Counted from the first letter of the stretch, positions 1-9,505 are shown. The stretch: DNA of 64,000 nucleotides from Mesosutterella multiformis (GCF_003402575.1 NZ_BGZJ01000001.1:248001-312000); one strand, 5' to 3'. A program made the numbers and translations. The notes: generated from the letters alone by a model not told the origin.

Positions 1-406
1 CGGTCGTCATCGCGCCGGTCTGCGCGGCGTCATCATCGATCGCCTGCTTGCCGAACGCGATCACATCCGGATTCTCTTTCCCGATCACGGCCGCGAGGAT
101 GCGGGCCACGGCGAGCGGCTCAAGCGCCGCGTCCGTCTTCACATGAATGCCGCGGTCAGCGCCCATCGCAAGCGCGACGCGAAGCGTATCGACCGCCTTC
201 GCGTCACCGATCGTCACGGCAACCACTTCGTCCGCCTTGCCGGCTTCCTTCAGCTGCACGGACGCCTCAACCGCGATTTCATCAAAGGGGTTCATCGAAC
301 GCTTGACCATGGGCTTCTTATCAATATCAAGCCCGCTGCCGTCAGGCAGAGCGTGGACCTTCACGTTGTAGTCAACAACTCGCTTTACTGCGACCAGCAC
401 CTTCAT
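1..406 (-). CDS. etfB: Electron transfer flavoprotein beta subunit, C-terminus cut off by window edge
   Basis: EtfB forms a cytoplasmic heterodimer with EtfA. It binds AMP and passes electrons from flavin dehydrogenases (for example acyl-CoA dehydrogenases) to ETF-quinone oxidoreductase. The reverse strand translates from the ATG at 406 into about 135 residues that look like the EtfB N-terminal half: [17 protein letters not shown] at the start, then a [17 protein letters not shown] segment near residues 39-55 and [20 protein letters not shown] near 115-134, the nucleotide-binding signature region. A good AGGAG ribosome site lies just upstream of the ATG. The gene runs off the left edge, so about the last 115 residues of a usual 250-residue protein are not visible. 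EtfA is usually encoded next and would lie outside the window. Identification is firm. Confidence 0.93.
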   Translation of the reverse strand, partial: MKVLVAVKRVVDYNVKVHALPDGSGLDIDKKPMVKRSMNPFDEIAVEASVQLKEAGKADEVVAVTIGDAKAVDTLRVALAMGADRGIHVKTDAALEPLAVARILAAVIGKENPDVIAFGKQAIDDDAAQTGAMTT

Positions 407-432
407 TATGAAAAAACTCCTTGCGCTTTCAG

Positions 433-463
433 GGCGCTTCGGGGAGTTCCCGCGCGAAGCGCC
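433..463 (-). other. Inverted repeat in the etfB leader
   Basis: The 8-base arms at 433-440 and 456-463 are perfect complements with a 15-base spacer. The hairpin would sit in the 5' untranslated RNA of etfB, about 27 bases before the start codon and just before the ribosome site. There is no T-run, so it is not a terminator. A role in mRNA stability or translation is only a guess. Confidence 0.35.
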
Positions 464-485
464 TTCTGTTTAAGAGATGGCAGGA

Positions 486-491
486 ATTATA
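486..491 (-). promoter_or_regulatory. Possible -10 element for etfB
   Basis: The reverse strand reads TATAAT here, a perfect sigma-70 -10 hexamer, 80 bases upstream of the etfB ATG. No convincing -35 hexamer is visible 16-18 bases upstream, so the call rests on the -10 alone. Confidence 0.35.
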
Positions 492-810
492 AAGGGACAG
501 AAATCCGGGATCCGGATTAAAAAATGCGACTTTCGGCGTAGAACCATCCGTAACAGGGCGTCCCAAATATCAGGGTTCCGCGCCCACAGAGCCTTTTTAA
601 TCTGTCAAAATAAAAAGATGTTGCCGTGATCCGGATGTGAGCGGAAGTTCCGCGCTTTCCCGGCTATCCGCGGCCCGCCCGCTGCCTGTTCCTCCCGGAA
701 GTTTTTCTGAGTGCGTTTACCTCCTTCCGGATGCTGGTCCTCGCCGCCGGCCGTGTCAGATTCGTGTTTTTCTCTTTTTGTTATCCAAGTAATCTCTTGA
801 GGAGATATCC
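492..810. other. Intergenic region between divergent etfB and fhs
   Basis: Together with 407-491 this is a stretch of about 400 bases without a gene. Short reading frames on the plus strand in this area start inside antisense etfB and look like shadows. It must hold the promoters of both divergent genes. T-rich sequence at about 769-785 precedes the fhs ribosome site, but I cannot point to a clean promoter for fhs. Confidence 0.5.
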
Positions 811-2457
811 ATGCTTTCTGATATTGAAATCGCGCATTCCGTCAAACTGAAACCGATTGAGCAGCTCGCTCACGAAATCGGTCTGACTGATGCCGAATTC
901 GAACCCTACGGCCGCGACAAGGCAAAGGTTCACCTGAACCCGGAGCGTAAGCCCCACGGGAAACTGATCCTCGTGACGGCGACCTCCGGCATGCCGGCCG
1001 GCTCCGGAAAGACCACGACCTCGATCGCCCTCGCCCAGGGCCTCCGCAAGATCGGGAAGAATTCCTGCCTCGCGCTCCGCGAACCGTCTCTCGGCCCGTG
1101 CTTCGGCATGAAGGGCGGCGCGGCTGGCGGCGGCTACTCCCAGGTTCTCCCGATGGAGTCGATCAACCTCCACTTCACGGGTGACTTCCACGCGATCACC
1201 TCGGCGAACAACCTCCTCGCCGCGGTCCTTGATAACTGCCGCTACCGCGATCAGCTGAACATCAAGGAAATCACCTGGAAGCGCGTGCTCGACATGAATG
1301 ACCGTCACCTCCGCTTCATCGTGACGGGCCTCGGCGGCTCCGCGAACGGCATTCCGGCGGAAACCGGTTTCGATATCACGGTGGCCTCTGAACTGATGGC
1401 CGTGCTCTGCCTCGCGAAGAATGAGGACGACCTCCGCGCCCGCATCAATAAGCTCGTCGTGGCGACGAAGAAGGACGGCACGCCGCTCACCTGCGGTGAA
1501 GTGGGCTGCACGGGCGCTCTGATGGCGCTGCTCCTCGAAGCGACGAAGCCGAACCTCGTTCAGACGATCGAAGGCGGCCCCGCTTTCATTCACGGCGGTC
1601 CGTTCGCGAACATCGCCCACGGCTGCAACTCGGTTGCCGCGACGGAAGCCGCTCTGACGGTCGGCGACTACGCGATCACGGAGGCAGGCTTCGGTTCTGA
1701 ACTCGGTGCTGAGAAGTTCTTCGATATCAAGTGCCGCTCCGCTGACCTTCACCCGAGCGCCACGGTGCTCGTCACGAGCCTCCGCGCTCTCCACTGGCAC
1801 GGCGGCGTGCCGCTTGCTGAGATCGGCGAAACGAATCCCGAGGCGCTGAAGAAGGGCCTCTGCAACCTCGATCACCACATCCGCAACATGCAGGCCTTCG
1901 GCCCGAACGTCGTGGTCGCCCTGAATCACTTCGCAAACGACGACGAGGCGGAAGTCGAAATCGTCCGCAGCCGCGTGAAGGAATTCGGCGCGCGGTTCGC
2001 GATTTCGGACGGTTTCGCGAAGGGCGGCGAAGGCTCGATGGATCTCGCGCGCGAAGTGGTTGCTGCGTGCGAGGGTGACCCGAAGCCGATCAACTTCGCG
2101 TACGAAGCGGACGCTCCGATTCTCGACAAGATCCAGTCAGTCGTCACCCGCTGCTACGGCGCGGATGGCTTTGATCTCTCCGAAAAGGCGAAGAAGGATC
2201 TGAAGCAGATTGAGGAGTGGGGTTTCGGCCGTCTTCCGGTCTGCATCGCGAAGACCCCGCTCTCCCTCACGCATGACGCGAAGCGCCTTGGCGCACCGAA
2301 GGGCTTCCGCATTCCGGTTGAGCGTCTGATCCTCAACGCGGGCGCTGGGTTCGTCGTCGTGACAACGGGCTCCATCCTCCGCATGCCGGGCCTCCCGAAG
2401 GCTCCGAACGCCTTCAAGATCGACGTGAAGAACGGCCAGATCACGGGCCTTTCCTAA
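811..2457 (+). CDS. fhs: Formate--tetrahydrofolate ligase
   Basis: This enzyme uses ATP to join formate to tetrahydrofolate, giving 10-formyl-THF, and so feeds formate-derived carbon into purine, formyl-methionine and serine metabolism. The product is 548 residues, normal for the family (about 550-560). The ATP-binding loop reads ATSGMPAGSGKTTT at residues 58-70, and the conserved EPSLGPCFGMKGGAAGGG stretch follows at about 93-110. The ATG is preceded by a strong GAGGAG site at proper spacing (CTTGAGGAGATATCC). The gene is monocistronic and ends in a terminator shared with convergent pgsA. Codon use is like the other highly expressed genes here. Many fermentative and gut bacteria carry fhs; many other Burkholderiales rely on FolD and PurU instead, so its presence hints at formate use. 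Identification is firm. Confidence 0.97.
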   Translation: MLSDIEIAHSVKLKPIEQLAHEIGLTDAEFEPYGRDKAKVHLNPERKPHGKLILVTATSGMPAGSGKTTTSIALAQGLRKIGKNSCLALREPSLGPCFGMKGGAAGGGYSQVLPMESINLHFTGDFHAITSANNLLAAVLDNCRYRDQLNIKEITWKRVLDMNDRHLRFIVTGLGGSANGIPAETGFDITVASELMAVLCLAKNEDDLRARINKLVVATKKDGTPLTCGEVGCTGALMALLLEATKPNLVQTIEGGPAFIHGGPFANIAHGCNSVAATEAALTVGDYAITEAGFGSELGAEKFFDIKCRSADLHPSATVLVTSLRALHWHGGVPLAEIGETNPEALKKGLCNLDHHIRNMQAFGPNVVVALNHFANDDEAEVEIVRSRVKEFGARFAISDGFAKGGEGSMDLAREVVAACEGDPKPINFAYEADAPILDKIQSVVTRCYGADGFDLSEKAKKDLKQIEEWGFGRLPVCIAKTPLSLTHDAKRLGAPKGFRIPVERLILNAGAGFVVVTTGSILRMPGLPKAPNAFKIDVKNGQITGLS

Positions 2458-2516
2458 GCGTCAAACCGTTTCAGACCGCCCCGCCTTCGGAAGGCCGGGC
2501 GGACTGAAAACCCTAT

Positions 2517-2558
2517 AAAAAAACGGACCGCAGCTTTTGAACTGCGGTCCGTTTTTTG
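2517..2558. terminator. Bidirectional rho-independent terminator between fhs and pgsA
   Basis: A perfect 10-bp stem (2524-2533 with 2542-2551, arms CGGACCGCAG and CTGCGGTCCG) has an 8-base loop, an A-run before it and a T-run after it. It can therefore end transcription from both convergent genes. Confidence 0.93.
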
Positions 2559-2575
2559 TATCCGGAAACTTTTTC

Positions 2576-3202
2576 TCAGCGATCCTGATTCTTCAGCTTC
2601 TCATCCGGATAAAGGAAGGGAATAGCGGCCTTCGTGTAGATCACGAGCGAATAGAGCGTCAGGATCACGGCGATCCAGATCAGCCAGGAGCCGATTTCCC
2701 CGATATTGATAGGACCGAGCGGGTCGTACCAGAGGAGCAGCGGAATCGACACCATCTGAGCGATCGCCTTCACTTTCCCGTACCAGTTCACCTTGGTGTG
2801 GGAGGAAGCGCCGATCTTTGCCATCCATTCACGGAGCCCTGTCACCGCGATTTCGCGACCGACAATGATGAGCGCGACAAGCATCCCGACGCGGTCGAGC
2901 GCGAGCAGCGCGATGATCGCCGCGCAGACAAGGAGCTTATCGGCGACCGAATCCAGAAACGCCCCCATCGGCGTGGTGAGATCGTATTTCCGCGCGATAT
3001 AGCCATCGAGCGCGTCAGTGATGGCCGCCACGCAGAAAATCACGCACGCGATCACGTTCTGGGCATGCTGGCTGAGGAACGGAATATAAAAAACGCCGAC
3101 AACGAAGGGGATGAGCGCGACACGGGTCCAGGTGAGCGCCATGGGCACGTTAAAGCGTTTTCTTTCCTTCGTGACGGAAGCGGTGGGGGAATTTGAATCC
3201 AT
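2576..3202 (-). CDS. pgsA: CDP-diacylglycerol--glycerol-3-phosphate 3-phosphatidyltransferase
   Basis: PgsA makes phosphatidylglycerophosphate from CDP-diacylglycerol and glycerol-3-phosphate, the committed step to phosphatidylglycerol, in the inner membrane. The 208-residue product has the CDP-alcohol phosphatidyltransferase signature D-x2-DG-x2-AR-x8-G-x3-D-x3-D, seen as TDALDGYIARKYDLTTPMGA followed by FLDSVADK, plus several hydrophobic segments. I use the ATG at 3202 (MDSNSPTASV). An open frame extends 55 codons upstream, but that part is charged, unlike the family, and runs into the end of uvrC. No strong ribosome site is visible before 3202. The gene follows uvrC with a 97-base gap and is probably cotranscribed; uvrC-pgsA is a common proteobacterial pair. 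Confidence 0.94.
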   Translation of the reverse strand: MDSNSPTASVTKERKRFNVPMALTWTRVALIPFVVGVFYIPFLSQHAQNVIACVIFCVAAITDALDGYIARKYDLTTPMGAFLDSVADKLLVCAAIIALLALDRVGMLVALIIVGREIAVTGLREWMAKIGASSHTKVNWYGKVKAIAQMVSIPLLLWYDPLGPINIGEIGSWLIWIAVILTLYSLVIYTKAAIPFLYPDEKLKNQDR

Positions 3203-3299
3203 TGGTACGACAAGAGCCTTTGCGAAAGAGCTGAATAACAACACGCGGGAACATTCTAGCGCTTTAAGGACGTGAAACTTCTCCTTTTCACGCGGATCG

Positions 3300-5171
3300 T
3301 CAGGCGGACGCCTCGCCGTGAAGGCTGAGATAGATCTTCTCGGCGAGCTTTTTCGAAATGCCGTCAACCGTTTCGATTTCCTCTACAGACGCGTTCTTAA
3401 GCCCCTTCATGCCGCCGAAACGGGCGAGAAGCCTCGAGCGGCGCTTCGCGCCGATCCCTTCGATATCCTCGAGCTGGCTCCGGTTCCGGGTCTTCGCGCG
3501 GCGGGCGCGCATCCCGGTGATCGCGAAGCGGTGGGCTTCGTCACGCACTTCGGCGACGAGCATCAGCGCGGCTGAATGCTCTCCGAGTACGAGCGGCGCA
3601 CGGCCGCTGTCCTTCGGGAAGACAAGCGTTTCAAGCCCCACCTTGCGGCCTTCACCCTTAGCGACGCCGACGATATGCGAGGTATCGAGCCCCAGGTCCT
3701 CAAACACTTCTCGCGCCATCTCGACCTGACCGCGTCCGCCGTCAATCAGCACCACGGTCGGGAGCACCGCTTCGCCCCGGGACACGGGGAGGTAGCGCCG
3801 CGTCACCACTTCCTTCATGGCCGCGTAGTCGTCCCCTGCTTTCACGTCATCGATATTGAATCGCCGGTACTCCGAGCTATCCATTTTGAAATTCCGGAAG
3901 ACGACGCAGGACGCGATCGTTGCTTCGCCTGACGTGTGGCTGATATCGAAGCACTCCATCCGGAAGTCCCTGAGATCGCCGCTCTCAGGCATCATGCCGA
4001 GGGCGTCCGAAAGCTGCTTCAGGCGCGCGGTTTCGTTCTGCTCGATCGCGAGGCGGCTCTCAAGCGCGATGCGGGCATTCGCCTGCGCCATCTCGAGCCA
4101 CCGCTTTCTCGGTCCCTGCGGATCATGGATCACCGGGACCCGGCGTCCGGCGATTTCGGTGAGGAGAGAAGACATCTCTTCCGGATTCCGGGCGTCCGCT
4201 GTAATCACAAGCGTCGGCACGGGCAGATTCTCATAGTGATGCGACACAAAGGCTTCGAGCACTTCTCCCGGGTCCTCCGCCGCGGTGCCGCGCGCGAGTG
4301 TCGGGAAGAACGCCCGGTCACCGAGGTGCCGGCCACCCCGCACCATCGCGAGATTCACGCAGGCAGCGCCCGACTTGATATAAACCGCGAGAATATCGGC
4401 GTCCGTGTCGCCTCCTGTCGTCTCAACGGTCTGCCCCTCAAGGACCGTGGAAAGCGACGCGATCTTGTCCCGCGTCGCCGCGGCCGCCTCGAACCGCAGC
4501 TCAGAGGCTTCCTTCGCCATCTGGCTCTGCAGCTCATTCAGAATTTCAGAGCTGTTCCCCTCAAGGAACCGCTTCGCGCGCTTCACGTCCCGCGCGTAGT
4601 CTTCCGCTGAAATATTCCCGACGCAGGGCGCGGAACAGCGCCCGATCTGACCGAGGAGGCACGGACGCGACCGGTTCTGGAAGACGCCCTCCTCGCAGGT
4701 TCTGAGAAGAAACACCTTCTGCAGGATCGAGATGGAATTCCGGACCGCGGCACTATTCGGGAAGGGGCCGAAAAACGAGCTCTTCTTATCGACGCCGCCG
4801 CGGTAAAAACTGATCCTCGGGTATTCTTCATTCCCGATCTTCAGGTAGGGATAGGTTTTGTCGTCCCGGAAAACGATGTTGTACTTCGGGTCAAGCGACT
4901 TGATGAGATTATGCTCGAGAAGCAGCGCCTCGGCCTCCGACCGCGTCACCGTCGTCTGCAGCCGATGAATCTGCGACACCATCAGCGCGATGCGGGGCGA
5001 GAGGTCGCTCTTCTGAAAGTAGCTTGAGACCCGGCGCTTCAGATCGCGCGCCTTTCCGACATACAGACAGTTGTCATCCGCATCAAAATAGCGGTACACG
5101 CCGGGAAGCGGCGGCAGATTCTTCAGGATCGCCTGATAATCAAAATCAGCTGGAGGGGTTCCCTTTGGCAT
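3300..5171 (-). CDS. uvrC: UvrABC excinuclease subunit C
   Basis: UvrC makes the dual incisions on either side of a bulky DNA lesion in nucleotide excision repair, acting after UvrA and UvrB. The 623-residue product begins with the GIY-YIG nuclease domain ([20 protein letters not shown] then [14 protein letters not shown], residues about 17-52). It continues with the cysteine-rich [18 protein letters not shown] region, a UVR segment, the UvrC RNase-H-like core ([20 protein letters not shown] and VLIDGGRGQ) and C-terminal helix-hairpin-helix motifs ([20 protein letters not shown]). I chose the ATG at 5171 because the homologous N-terminus starts there; an in-frame ATG at 5246 has no ribosome site and would add unrelated sequence. 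The frame stays open much further upstream, but only as an antisense shadow of earP. Confidence 0.96.
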   Translation of the reverse strand: MPKGTPPADFDYQAILKNLPPLPGVYRYFDADDNCLYVGKARDLKRRVSSYFQKSDLSPRIALMVSQIHRLQTTVTRSEAEALLLEHNLIKSLDPKYNIVFRDDKTYPYLKIGNEEYPRISFYRGGVDKKSSFFGPFPNSAAVRNSISILQKVFLLRTCEEGVFQNRSRPCLLGQIGRCSAPCVGNISAEDYARDVKRAKRFLEGNSSEILNELQSQMAKEASELRFEAAAATRDKIASLSTVLEGQTVETTGGDTDADILAVYIKSGAACVNLAMVRGGRHLGDRAFFPTLARGTAAEDPGEVLEAFVSHHYENLPVPTLVITADARNPEEMSSLLTEIAGRRVPVIHDPQGPRKRWLEMAQANARIALESRLAIEQNETARLKQLSDALGMMPESGDLRDFRMECFDISHTSGEATIASCVVFRNFKMDSSEYRRFNIDDVKAGDDYAAMKEVVTRRYLPVSRGEAVLPTVVLIDGGRGQVEMAREVFEDLGLDTSHIVGVAKGEGRKVGLETLVFPKDSGRAPLVLGEHSAALMLVAEVRDEAHRFAITGMRARRAKTRNRSQLEDIEGIGAKRRSRLLARFGGMKGLKNASVEEIETVDGISKKLAEKIYLSLHGEASA

Positions 5172-5276
5172 GACGTATTTAACCTGATCGAAGGCCGCGG
5201 AAACGGCCGGGAAGCCTTGCGCTTCGCCTTGCTCCGCGGCCGGCATGAAACTTAAGAGACAACCGGACGGTAACGA

Positions 5277-6428
5277 ATGATAGAGGCTGCAGGAAAAACA
5301 ATTGAGCCCCGGGTGACGTGCGACATATTCTGCCACGTGATCGATAACTTCGGAGACGCCGGAGTCTGCTGGCGGCTGGCGCGCGGACTCTCGGAAGAAG
5401 AAGGGTTCCGTGTGACCCTTTATATCGATGACGCGGTGACACTTTCCAAAATCACATCCGGCGTCCCGGCAGAACTCCCGCCCTCCGGCGCTGAATCGCT
5501 CGGCATCCTCGTCCGACGCTGGGAAGACTCGGAAACCGCGGTGCCCTCTGACGTCGTGATTGAAACCTTCGGCTGCCGGCTCCCTGACAGTTTTGAAGAA
5601 GCGATCGCGAGGGAAACGCTCCACGGTCACAAAGTCGCGTGGCTGAATCTCGAATACCTCTCCGCCGAAGACTGGGTGGAAGAGTGTCACGGACTGCCCT
5701 CCCCTCACCCGAGACTCCCCGTCACGAAGACCTTCCTCTTCCCGGGATTCACCCGCCGTACGGGGGGCGTGATGATTGAGAACGGGCTTCTCGACGCGCG
5801 GGACCGGTTTTCCGTCTCTGACCGGCGTGCGCTTCTTGAGGCTCTCGGCGCGAGGGAACCCGACGCCCCGTTTAATCTCTTCTTTTTCTCGTACCCCACG
5901 GCTCCGATCGCGCAGCTCGCCGAGGCGCTCGCTTCTGACCCCCGCCCCGTTCAGGTAATCGCGGCACCAGGCCGCGCGGGAGAGATGCTGGGCGAAGCGC
6001 TGGGCCGACTTAATCCCCCTCAGGTCACCTTTTCTCCCGTCCCCGCGGTTCCGCAGGAGTCGTTCGACCGGGTGCTCTGGGCGTGCGACGCGCTGATCAT
6101 CCGGGGCGAGGATTCGTTTGTCCGCGCGCAGCTCGCGGGGAAACCTTTCCTCTGGACCATCTACCCGCAGGAAGAGGACACGCATATCGTGAAACTGAAC
6201 GCGTTCCTCGACCGGATGGCGGTGGAGTATGGGGAAGACGCGGCCCGCGTCTGGCGGGAAACGAGTCTCGGATGGAATCAGGCATCGCTCACTCCCGGTC
6301 TCTGGTCCCGGTTCCGGGATCTCACGCCGGAACTCACGCGCGGCAGCCTTCTCTGGTCACGCCATCTCGCGTCTCTGGGATCCCTCACCCGCGCGGTCGC
6401 AACAGCTGCCAAAAAAGGGCTAAAATAA
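5277..6428 (+). CDS. earP: EF-P arginine rhamnosyltransferase EarP
   Basis: EarP transfers rhamnose from dTDP-rhamnose onto a conserved arginine of elongation factor P, activating it to relieve ribosome stalling at polyproline. The 383-residue product matches the family in length and order. It opens with [20 protein letters not shown], in which Asp23 and Asp27 correspond to the two essential aspartates of studied EarP proteins. Near residues 276-280 it has RGEDS, the Arg/Glu nucleotide-sugar binding motif, followed by [13 protein letters not shown]. It lies 91 bases upstream of efp, the usual arrangement, and is divergent from uvrC. Partner enzymes for dTDP-rhamnose (RmlABCD) must be encoded elsewhere. 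Identification is firm. Confidence 0.96.
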   Translation: MIEAAGKTIEPRVTCDIFCHVIDNFGDAGVCWRLARGLSEEEGFRVTLYIDDAVTLSKITSGVPAELPPSGAESLGILVRRWEDSETAVPSDVVIETFGCRLPDSFEEAIARETLHGHKVAWLNLEYLSAEDWVEECHGLPSPHPRLPVTKTFLFPGFTRRTGGVMIENGLLDARDRFSVSDRRALLEALGAREPDAPFNLFFFSYPTAPIAQLAEALASDPRPVQVIAAPGRAGEMLGEALGRLNPPQVTFSPVPAVPQESFDRVLWACDALIIRGEDSFVRAQLAGKPFLWTIYPQEEDTHIVKLNAFLDRMAVEYGEDAARVWRETSLGWNQASLTPGLWSRFRDLTPELTRGSLLWSRHLASLGSLTRAVATAAKKGLK

Positions 6429-6519
6429 TCAGCTTGAAATTCTTTCATGCCGGGCTTTCGTTTGCCGATCTCGATGCAACCCTCATGTGCCAGGCATTAT
6501 TAAAGGTAAAAGTACATCT

Positions 6520-7080
6520 ATGAAAACCGCACAGGAACTCCGCGCCGGCAACGTCTTCATGGTCGGTAAAGAACCGATGGTCGTTGTTAAGGCTGTCTAT
6601 TCCAAGGGTGGCCGTGGCGCCTCTACCGTCAAGATGAAGATGCGCAATCTTCTCACCGGCGCCAACACGGAAACCGTGTACCGCGCTGACGACAAGTTCG
6701 AAGACCTCGTTCTCGAGCGCAAGGAAGTGACCTACTCCTACTACGCTGATCCGTCCTACGTCTGGATGGACGCTGACTACAACCAGTACGAAGTCGGCGA
6801 GGATGCCATGGAAGAAGCGAAGAAGTATCTCCAGGAAGAAATGCCTGGCGAACTCACCTTCTACAACGGCCAGCCGATCTCCGTCGAACTCCCGACGAAG
6901 CTTGTCCGTGAAATCGGTTACACCGAGCCCGCCGTCAAGGGTGATACCTCCGGCAAGGTGATGAAGCCCGCCAAGCTGAAGGACACCGGCTACGAACTGC
7001 AGGTTCCCGCCTTCATCAACGTCGGCGACAAGATTGAAATCGACACCCGTACGGGTGAGTACAGCAACCGCGTGAAGTAA
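6520..7080 (+). CDS. efp: Translation elongation factor P (arginine-rhamnosylated type)
   Basis: EF-P binds the ribosome between the P and E sites and speeds peptide bond formation at consecutive prolines. The 186-residue product has the three beta-barrel domains of the family. The domain I loop reads SKGGRGAS, with arginine at residue 32, the residue rhamnosylated by EarP; lysine-type EF-P has Lys there. I start at the ATG at 6520 ([11 protein letters not shown]), preceded by AAAGG; an ATG 33 bases upstream would add residues absent from the family. Codon use is strongly biased, as expected for an abundant translation factor. The adjacent earP supplies the modifying enzyme. Confidence 0.97.
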   Translation: MKTAQELRAGNVFMVGKEPMVVVKAVYSKGGRGASTVKMKMRNLLTGANTETVYRADDKFEDLVLERKEVTYSYYADPSYVWMDADYNQYEVGEDAMEEAKKYLQEEMPGELTFYNGQPISVELPTKLVREIGYTEPAVKGDTSGKVMKPAKLKDTGYELQVPAFINVGDKIEIDTRTGEYSNRVK

Positions 7081-7177
7081 TTCCGCGCCGGGCCGGAGAA
7101 AAACCGGCGCCGCTTTGCTGCACAGGGCCTGAAGTTCCGCTTCAGGCCCTTTTCTTAACCTCAGGACATTTTTCGCG

Positions 7178-7927
7178 ATGTCGCTCAAGAAACAACTGAA
7201 GAAGCTTGGCTATAAGAGCCGCGCGCTGCAGATCAAGCTCACGGAAGCGGTAACGGATCCTCTCCGGAAGCGAAACGCGGCAGACCTTGGCATTTTCCGC
7301 CCGCTTCCGATTCCGGATCCGATGACGGTGTCTCTCACCGAGGCGCTCATGAACCGGCACACTGACCGGCAGTTCGCCGAGCAGACGATTTCCGATCAGA
7401 TGCTCTCAAACCTCCTCTGGGCGACAGACGGCATCAACCGGAAGGACGGCCGCCGCACGACCCCCTCTCCCTTCAACTGGCAGGGGATTGAGATCTATGT
7501 CGTGAAGTCAAACGGCGTCTGGCTCTGGGAACCCGAGCGGACGAGTCTCCGCTTCATCAAGGGAGGCGATCTCAGGACCGCCGTCGCCCCTGTAGATCCG
7601 CTCGTCTCCCGCGCCCCGGTGCACCTCGTCTATGTCGCGAATCTCGAGAGTACGAAGATCCGCGCGACGGAATCCGCGAGTGAATTCCTCTCCTTTATCC
7701 GGAGCGACCGCTTCAAGCGTATCGGCACCTGGACCCAGACCTCGGTCCGGAACGCCGTGATGATCGATGTCGGCGCGAAAGTGCAGGCCTGTTACCTCGC
7801 CTGCGCCGCGATGGGGCTTGGCACCGTCTGCCGCATTACGCTTGACCGGGGCGCGGCGCGCGAGGCGCTTTCGCTTAAACCCCGTCAGATCGTGATTGCA
7901 TCGCAGTCCGTCGGACACACGCTCTGA
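7178..7927 (+). CDS. Nitroreductase-family (SagB-like) FMN oxidoreductase
   Basis: The 249-residue product belongs to the nitroreductase superfamily of FMN enzymes. After a basic N-terminus it has the family start motif SLTEALMNRHTDRQF (about residues 51-65), in which the Arg is a typical FMN-phosphate contact. It then has SNLLWATDGINRKDGRRTTP (about 76-95), the SagB/ThcOx-like signature, and a C-terminal helix with AKVQACYLACAAMGLGTVCR that also helps form the flavin site. The substrate cannot be told from sequence; members reduce nitro compounds, quinones or peptide azolines. There is no nearby peptide-modifying gene, so a detoxifying or general NAD(P)H oxidoreductase role is more likely. 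It sits 97 bases after efp on the same strand and is followed by a strong terminator. Confidence 0.82.
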   Translation: MSLKKQLKKLGYKSRALQIKLTEAVTDPLRKRNAADLGIFRPLPIPDPMTVSLTEALMNRHTDRQFAEQTISDQMLSNLLWATDGINRKDGRRTTPSPFNWQGIEIYVVKSNGVWLWEPERTSLRFIKGGDLRTAVAPVDPLVSRAPVHLVYVANLESTKIRATESASEFLSFIRSDRFKRIGTWTQTSVRNAVMIDVGAKVQACYLACAAMGLGTVCRITLDRGAAREALSLKPRQIVIASQSVGHTL

Positions 7928-7970
7928 AAATCCAAGACTCCGGAGCAGCTGCTGGCTGTCCCCAGGCATC

Positions 7971-8004
7971 AAAAAAGCCGCAGGCGTCAAACCTGCGGCT
8001 TTTA
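7971..8004. terminator. Bidirectional terminator between the nitroreductase gene and dapL
   Basis: An 8-bp perfect stem (7977-7984 with 7992-7999) has a 7-base loop, a six-A run on the left and a TTTTATTT tail on the right. It lies between convergent genes. Confidence 0.85.
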
Positions 8005-8030
8005 TTTCCTGCGCGGTCCGCGTCAGATCA

Positions 8031-9254
8031 TCAGATCTTCGCGAGACGCTCCAGCGCTTCAACGGTGTCCGCGGGAGAGCCGAACGCGGTCATACGGACA
8101 TAGCCTTCACCGGCGGCGCCGAAACCGACACCCGGCGTGCAGACCACGGCTGCGTTCTCAAGGACCTTATGGAAGAAGCCCCAGGAGTCCGTGCCTTCCG
8201 GCGTCGCGACCCAGAGGTACGGAGCGTTCTTGCCGCCGATCACTTCAAGACCCATGCGGGTAAGGCCTTCATGCATCACCGCGGCGTTCTTCTGATAGAT
8301 CCCGATCGTCTGGCGGATTTCCTGCTTGCCTTCTTCGGAATACACCGCTTCGGCAGCGCGCTGCACGATATAGGGGCAGCCGTTGTACTTCGTACCGTTT
8401 CTGCGGCTCCAGAGGGGCTTCAGAGCGACCTGGCCGCCCTTGCCGTCCGAGATCTTCAGTTCTTCCGGCACCACCACGTAGGCGCAGCGGAGACCCGTGA
8501 AACCGGCGGTCTTCGAGAAGCTGCGGAATTCGATCGCCACTTCGCGGGCACCCTCGATTTCATAGATGCTGTGCGGAACGCCCGGTTCCGTGATGTAGGC
8601 TTCGTAGGCGGAGTCGTACAGAATCACGCTGCCTTCGCGGCGGGCATAGTCGACCCAAGCCTTCAGCGCGTCGCGCGTAAGCACCGTGCCGGTCGGGTTA
8701 TTCGGGTAGCAGAGGTAGATCACATCCGGACGGACCTTCGGGAACTCCGGCACAAAACCGTTCGCCTTCGTGCAGGGGAGGTAAACGATGTTCGACCACT
8801 TGCCGTTCACGTAGTCACCGGCGCGGCCGGCGATCACGTTCGAGTCCACGTAAACCGGGTACACCGGATCGGTCACGGCAATCACGGCGTCGTTTGAGAA
8901 GAGCTCCTGGATGCTGCCGACATCCGACTTCGCGCCGTCGCTCACAAAGATTTCAGACGCGTCCACCTTGATCCCGCGGTCCTGATAGTCATTCTTCGCG
9001 ATCGCTTCGCGAAGGAACGCGTAGCCCTGCTCGGGACCGTAGCCGCGGAAGGTCGCTGCGTTCCCCATCTCGTCCACGGCAGAGTGCAGCGCGCGGATCA
9101 CCGCGGGGGCGAGCGGCTGCGTCACGTCGCCGATGCCAAGGCTGATCACACGCTTCTCGGGAGCCGTCTTCTTAAAGGCCGCGACCTGATGAGCGATTTC
9201 CTGGAAGAGATAGACGCCAGGGAACTTGAGAAAATTGCCGTTAACAGTTGTCAT
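8031..9254 (-). CDS. dapL: LL-diaminopimelate aminotransferase
   Basis: DapL converts tetrahydrodipicolinate directly to LL-2,6-diaminopimelate using glutamate, bypassing the DapC-DapD-DapE acyl route to lysine and peptidoglycan. The 407-residue product is a fold-type I PLP enzyme: YPNNPTGT at about 183-190, the phosphate/pyridine contacts around [10 protein letters not shown] (Asp214), and [10 protein letters not shown] with the Schiff-base lysine at about 249. DapL hallmarks include the N-terminal [16 protein letters not shown] and the [19 protein letters not shown] segment that separates DapL from ordinary aspartate aminotransferases. The gene stands alone between the efflux locus (divergent) and the nitroreductase (convergent). 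In Betaproteobacteria the succinylase route is usual, so acquisition by transfer is possible. Family assignment is strong; exact substrate is inferred. Confidence 0.92.
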   Translation of the reverse strand: MTTVNGNFLKFPGVYLFQEIAHQVAAFKKTAPEKRVISLGIGDVTQPLAPAVIRALHSAVDEMGNAATFRGYGPEQGYAFLREAIAKNDYQDRGIKVDASEIFVSDGAKSDVGSIQELFSNDAVIAVTDPVYPVYVDSNVIAGRAGDYVNGKWSNIVYLPCTKANGFVPEFPKVRPDVIYLCYPNNPTGTVLTRDALKAWVDYARREGSVILYDSAYEAYITEPGVPHSIYEIEGAREVAIEFRSFSKTAGFTGLRCAYVVVPEELKISDGKGGQVALKPLWSRRNGTKYNGCPYIVQRAAEAVYSEEGKQEIRQTIGIYQKNAAVMHEGLTRMGLEVIGGKNAPYLWVATPEGTDSWGFFHKVLENAAVVCTPGVGFGAAGEGYVRMTAFGSPADTVEALERLAKI

Positions 9255-9476
9255 GATGTTTCTTTATCTGTTTTTTTGAGCCCGGAGCAGCGCCTTCGGT
9301 ATTGAAGACCGTGCTCAGACGAGCAGGGGATAAAAGTTTTTCTGGTGAATTTCGAGTTTAACGGAATTGAGGTGCCTTGAAGCGCAAAACGGACCCCGAA
9401 ATACGGGAATTTTCCGCAATATCCTCCGCCATATCTCGTGTCCCGCGGGATAACGGCCTGAAAACTCCAGCTGTTC

Positions 9477-9482
9477 TATAAT
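9477..9482 (+). promoter_or_regulatory. -10 element of the tetR-efflux operon
   Basis: A perfect TATAAT lies 94 bases upstream of the tetR ATG and directly before the palindrome at 9482-9505. No strong -35 hexamer is seen, which fits a promoter of moderate strength held down by a repressor. Confidence 0.5.
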
Positions 9483-9505
9483 TTACTTGCTAATCAATCA
9501 GTAAA
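9482..9505. promoter_or_regulatory. Candidate TetR-type operator
   Basis: TTTACT at 9482-9487 and AGTAAA at 9500-9505 form a 24-base interrupted palindrome starting at the last base of the -10 hexamer. Position, length and symmetry suit a TetR-family repressor autoregulating its own operon. The inner bases are only partly symmetric. Assignment is by position and family habit, not by a known motif. Confidence 0.5.

Noticed and set aside
143-520. Plus-strand frames of 74 and 125 codons at the left edge
   Set aside because: They lie antisense to the clear EtfB reading on the reverse strand.
781-1929. 382-codon frame antisense to fhs
   Set aside because: Shadow of the formate-THF ligase; no motif of its own.
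5172-6185. 338-residue N-terminal extension of uvrC in the same open frame
   Set aside because: This part lies antisense to earP, has no UvrC homology and no ribosome site; the normal UvrC start is at 5171.
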